Below, piece by piece: positions 61,274 to 64,000 of a stretch of DNA of 64,000 nucleotides. Location: assembly GCA_023433275.1 (NCBI GenBank), contig JAEZDN010000130.1:50450-114449 (forward strand), in the 5' to 3' direction. Each line of letters begins with the position of its first letter. Within the stretch, counting starts at the first letter, position 1. Under the pieces are notes generated by a model. It was not told the origin of the DNA and did no database searches. It worked only from the letters and a program-made list of their open reading frames with translations. Source of the DNA: Verrucomicrobiota bacterium (lineage in GTDB: Bacteria; Verrucomicrobiota; Verrucomicrobiia; Opitutales; Opitutaceae). Position numbers and translations under genes: made by a program.

Positions 61274-63511
61274 ATGCCCGAAACCCCTTTCAGCCACAGC
61301 CACCTCGAGAGTCCGGCCCCGGGTGCCACGCTGCCGCCGGGTCGGCATCTCCTCCGCGGCTGGGTGTGGCCGAAAGCGGACGGTCATTTCGTCGATGTGC
61401 GTGCGCGCGTCGGCGAGGCCATTTTTCCCGGCGTCCACGGGCTGCCTCGTCCCGATCTCGCCGCCCATTTCCAAACCGGGCGCCCGGTCGCCCTGGCGGA
61501 ATTTTATGTGGCCGTGGAACTCGCGCCCGCGACGAGCGAGGTCGTGCTTGAGGCCCTGACCATCGAGGGCCGCTGGATTCCGTTTCAGACTGCCGCCTGG
61601 ACCATCTCCCCTCACGCGGCACCCGTTGACTTCGCGCTGCCCGGCGGGCCGCTGCGCTGGATCGACCACGGCCATGGCCTGCGTCAATTGCTCCGCATCG
61701 CGGGGCGCAACCCCGGAGAATCTCTGGACCGGCTGGCCGTGCAATTGGCCGCAGAAATTCCCTCCCGCCGCGTCCTGCGCGACGCGCCGGCTCCGTTGCT
61801 CGGTTTCGTGGACGAACCCGCCTCCGCCTGCTGCTGCCGCTACGGTCGCATCCCGGCGTTCGGCCACCTGTTTCATCCGACGCAGCGCATCCGGCGCATC
61901 CTGGCCACGGTCGACCTGCAATCGTGGCAACCGCTCGAGATGCACCAGCCCTCGCCCGGTCCCGCCGCTCACTACGCCCAATACCCCAACGCCCACGCCT
62001 GCGGCTTCACCGGTCTCGTCGACGTGCCCGCGCAACTTCCGAATCCGGTGAGCCTGCGGATCTATGCCGAATTGGAAGACGGCACGCTCACCCTCGGCCC
62101 GGTGGTCCAAGCGCGCCTGCATACCCAGGACGAGGAACGACCGGACAATGCTGCCGCCGTGAACTTCGACGCTGCTCTCACCGCGTGGGACAAAGCGCTC
62201 GCGGACCGCGAGCTCACCGTGCACCGCGACGCCGATCTCGCAAATTACCTTCATGGCTTGCGCGGCCTTCACCCGGAGCAAAACCGGCAGGATCCACCTT
62301 CCCCCGCCCCACCCCTGGTCGTGTCGCCCACGCGCTCAACTCACGCGCTGCCCAAGCACATCGTGCTCGCGACCCACGGCCTCAGCCTGCAAGGCGCGCC
62401 TCGCTTCCTTCTGGAACTGGGCCGCGCCCTCGCCGCCGCCGGCTGCCAGCTCGATGTCGTCAGCGCCGACGAAGGCCCGCTGCGCCTGGAATTCGAATCG
62501 TTCGGCGCCCGCGTGCACATCCTCGATTGCCAGGCTGTCCTCCAAGCCGATTCCGCCGCGGCCAGCGCACGCGCCATCGCCGATCTCGCGCGCCATCCGC
62601 TCTGGCGCGAAGCCGACCTGGTCATCGCCAACAGTTTCACCACTTTTTGGGCCATCCATGCCGCAATGGCCGCCGGCCGGCGCACGCTCTACTACATCCA
62701 TGAAAGCACGACGCCCGCCTCCTTCTACGGCCGGCGCGTGCCGCCAGCCGTGGTGCGCTTGGCGGAGGAATCGTTTGCCTTGGCCGACCTCGTTTCCTTC
62801 ACCACCGCCTCTACCCGCGACTGTCACCTCGGCCACGGCGACCCCGGCCGCCACCGCCTGACTCCCGGTTGGGTCGACCTCGATCTTCTCGACGCCTGGT
62901 CCGTCGCACAGGACCGCGCTGCCCTCCGCCGCGCGCTCGGTGTGGGAACGGGCGAGCAACTCGTGTGCAACATCGGCACGGTCTCGGATCGCAAGGGCCA
63001 GCACACCTTCGCCCGCGCGGTCGATTTGCTCTGGCGCCGTCATCCCGACATCGCCGCACGCACCCGCTTCGTTCTCCTGGGCGGGCGCGACACGCCTTTC
63101 GACACCATGCTGGCCGCTGCGCTCGCCGAGCTTGGGCGTGACAACATTGTGGTGCATCCCGAGACGACCGACTACCTGCGCTATTACTTGGCAGCGGATC
63201 TTTTCGGCTGCTCGAGCTACGAGGAATCCTCCCCGCGCGTTGTGTTCGAGGCGATGGCGCTCCGCGTGCCGATCATAGCCTCCGCCGTGCATGGCATTCC
63301 CGAGCTGGTGCGCGCCGATCTCGAAGCCTGCCTGCTCCCGGCGGGTCACACGTCGGCGTGGGCCGACCAGCTCGCTCGCCTCCTCGCCGCCCCGGCCATC
63401 GGATGCGCCCTTGCCACCCGCGCTCGTTCCAGAGCCGAAACCCACTTTGACGTGACCGCCGTGATGCCCCGCCACCTCGCGCTGATCGCCGAAGCCGCGA
63501 AACCGGTTTAA
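61274..63511 (+). CDS. GT4 glycosyltransferase with two N-terminal beta-rich modules, paralogue of the 1347-residue protein
   Basis: A 745-residue protein. I use the ATG of MPETPFSHSHLES; a TTG six codons upstream is possible. Module 1 is at residues about 22-110 (HLLRGWVWPKADG ... PRPDLAAHFQ). A second, more diverged module lies about 200-285 (HACGFTGLVDVPAQLPNP). The transferase fills about 355-745: HIVLATHGLSLQGAPRFLLE, CNIGTVSDRKGQHTFARAV, and CSSYEESSPRVVFEAMALR with the E-x7-E motif. The GT4 half and module 2 are clearly homologous to the corresponding parts of the 1347-residue protein, as if the GT2 domains had been lost or gained. It probably shares that pathway. Substrates are unknown. 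Confidence 0.9.
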   Translation: MPETPFSHSHLESPAPGATLPPGRHLLRGWVWPKADGHFVDVRARVGEAIFPGVHGLPRPDLAAHFQTGRPVALAEFYVAVELAPATSEVVLEALTIEGRWIPFQTAAWTISPHAAPVDFALPGGPLRWIDHGHGLRQLLRIAGRNPGESLDRLAVQLAAEIPSRRVLRDAPAPLLGFVDEPASACCCRYGRIPAFGHLFHPTQRIRRILATVDLQSWQPLEMHQPSPGPAAHYAQYPNAHACGFTGLVDVPAQLPNPVSLRIYAELEDGTLTLGPVVQARLHTQDEERPDNAAAVNFDAALTAWDKALADRELTVHRDADLANYLHGLRGLHPEQNRQDPPSPAPPLVVSPTRSTHALPKHIVLATHGLSLQGAPRFLLELGRALAAAGCQLDVVSADEGPLRLEFESFGARVHILDCQAVLQADSAAASARAIADLARHPLWREADLVIANSFTTFWAIHAAMAAGRRTLYYIHESTTPASFYGRRVPPAVVRLAEESFALADLVSFTTASTRDCHLGHGDPGRHRLTPGWVDLDLLDAWSVAQDRAALRRALGVGTGEQLVCNIGTVSDRKGQHTFARAVDLLWRRHPDIAARTRFVLLGGRDTPFDTMLAAALAELGRDNIVVHPETTDYLRYYLAADLFGCSSYEESSPRVVFEAMALRVPIIASAVHGIPELVRADLEACLLPAGHTSAWADQLARLLAAPAIGCALATRARSRAETHFDVTAVMPRHLALIAEAAKPV

Positions 63512-63605
63512 TCCGCGTGCGCCACCTCGGTCGTTGTAGGGTCATCGCTCGCGACGACCTCACGCGCGAGATCGGCCCAGGACGATCTACATCATTCCAA
63601 GAAGT

Positions 63606-63706
63606 ACTATCAATCCTTGGTCACCAGCATGGCAAACGGGGTTCACTTTCGTGAATGGAAAACGCCCCCGCCACCGTCATCCTGAGCGGAGCGAAGGATC
63701 CAAGGG
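63606..63706 (+). repeat. 101-bp direct repeat, copy 1
   Basis: Begins ACTATCAATCCTTGG and ends GCGAAGGATCCAAGGG. It differs from copy 2 at only a handful of positions and contains the left end of element C at 63676-63701. The offset between copies is 255 bp. Confidence 0.85.
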
Positions 63707-63760
63707 CAATGGACGTGCGTGCGGCGCCTTGTGAATTCTTCAGTGCACTCAGGCCCGGTT

Positions 63761-63840
63761 GTAGGGGATGTGACTCGTCCACGCCTCGGTTCCCGCAACG
63801 GGCAAAGGGCGCGGTCGAGTCGCGCCCCTACATCCAAACG
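63761..63840 (-). repeat. Dispersed repeat A, copy 2 (inverted relative to copy 1)
   Basis: Its reverse complement aligns with 47583-47660 over about 78 bp, including GGATG, AGGGGCGCG, ACCGCGCCCTTT and TGCGGGAACCGAG. The palindrome GGGCGCG/CGCGCCC is preserved, but the T-run is shorter. It lies between the two 101-bp direct repeats. Confidence 0.7.
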
Positions 63841-63860
63841 CCTCATTCCGGCCAAGGCGG

Positions 63861-63961
63861 ACTATCAATCCTTGGCCACCAGCATGGAAAACGGGATTCA
63901 CTTTCGTGAATAGAAAACGCCCCCGCCACCGTCATCCTGAGCGGAGCGAAGGATCCAAGGG
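63861..63961 (+). repeat. 101-bp direct repeat, copy 2
   Basis: Same length as copy 1 with a few substitutions and no gaps. It includes the left end of element C at 63931-63956. The right arm (GATCCTTCGCTC) begins at 63989 and is cut by the window end. Confidence 0.85.
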
Positions 63962-64000
63962 AAAAGACGGATGTACGCCAGCTGCATAGATCCTTCGCTC

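Larger units (their letters stand above)
63512..64000. other. Non-coding, repeat-rich tail of the window (489 bp)
   Basis: No convincing gene. The stretch is built from repeats: a 101-bp near-identical direct repeat (63606-63706 and 63861-63961), a copy of dispersed repeat A between them, and two left ends of element C. Short open frames here follow the repeats and lack protein character. Confidence 0.7.

Noticed and set aside
56860..61329. A 4.4-kb - strand open frame continuing upstream of the membrane protein at 54757-56859, apparently making a 2190-residue protein
   Set aside because: It is exactly antisense to the 1347-residue transferase gene. Its translation is Gly/Ala/Glu/Arg-rich with no motifs, as expected from high-GC third positions on the other strand.
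1..64000. CRISPR arrays, tRNA or rRNA genes, transposases
   Set aside because: No regularly spaced direct repeats, no cloverleaf-like sequences, and no transposase or integrase motifs were seen while reading. Repeats near the end are too few and too different for a CRISPR array.

Overview
This window is almost entirely a surface-polysaccharide and glycoconjugate biosynthesis locus from a high-GC Gram-negative bacterium. No ribosomal RNA or phylogenetic marker gene is present. High GC, frequent GTG starts, few Shine-Dalgarno sequences, very long multi-domain glycosyltransferases and dispersed short repeats resemble Verrucomicrobiota of the Opitutales type; that is an impression, not a demonstration.

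Region 1 (1-3020, + strand): the tail of a probable FG-GAP/VCBS-type protein, a 400-bp gap, then a large GT-C-like integral membrane protein with a carbohydrate-binding-like C-terminus.

Region 2 (33687 down to 3021, - strand): 26 tightly packed genes in one direction, many joined by 4-nt stop/start overlaps. In transcription order: a pseudaminic-acid-type module (pseB, pseC, aldo/keto reductase, PseF-like cytidylyltransferase fused to a class III aminotransferase, PseG fused to a PseH-like acetyltransferase, pseI); a GT-B-like transferase, Wzy-like polymerase, FkbM methyltransferase, Wzx-like flippase, an unrecognised small membrane protein and a GT2; a CDP-sugar module (rfbF, rfbG, a C-methyltransferase, a Gfo/Idh oxidoreductase); an amidination module (N-acetyl sugar amidotransferase, HisH and HisF paralogues); a ManNAcA module (wecB, wecC) with a two-domain oxidoreductase and a heparinase II/III-like protein; and finally a WbuB-like GT4, an SDR and a PglC/WcaJ-type initiating phosphoglycosyl transferase. 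Together these could make an undecaprenyl-PP-linked repeat unit with acidic, amidinated and branched or deoxy sugars, flipped and polymerised by Wzx/Wzy.

Region 3 (33688-34070) is a divergent control region with a terminator-like hairpin in the presumed leader of the + strand genes.

Region 4 (34071-47567, + strand): PglF/WbpM-like dehydratase, Wzz-like chain-length protein, an undescribed internally duplicated membrane protein, a Wzt-like ABC ATPase without a visible permease, an exported metallo-beta-lactamase-fold protein, a methyltransferase, a 1311-residue kinase-like/GT2 protein and a methyltransferase-GT2 fusion.

Region 5 (47568-64000): three GT-C-like membrane proteins (two on the - strand), a coiled-coil protein coupled to a GT4, an SDR, a 1347-residue protein with three glycosyltransferase domains, a related GT4, then a repeat-rich tail. 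The most interesting feature is a recurring beta-rich module of about 90 residues (GW ... RPD-V/L-A ... GF) attached, eight times, to four different glycosyltransferases in regions 4 and 5.
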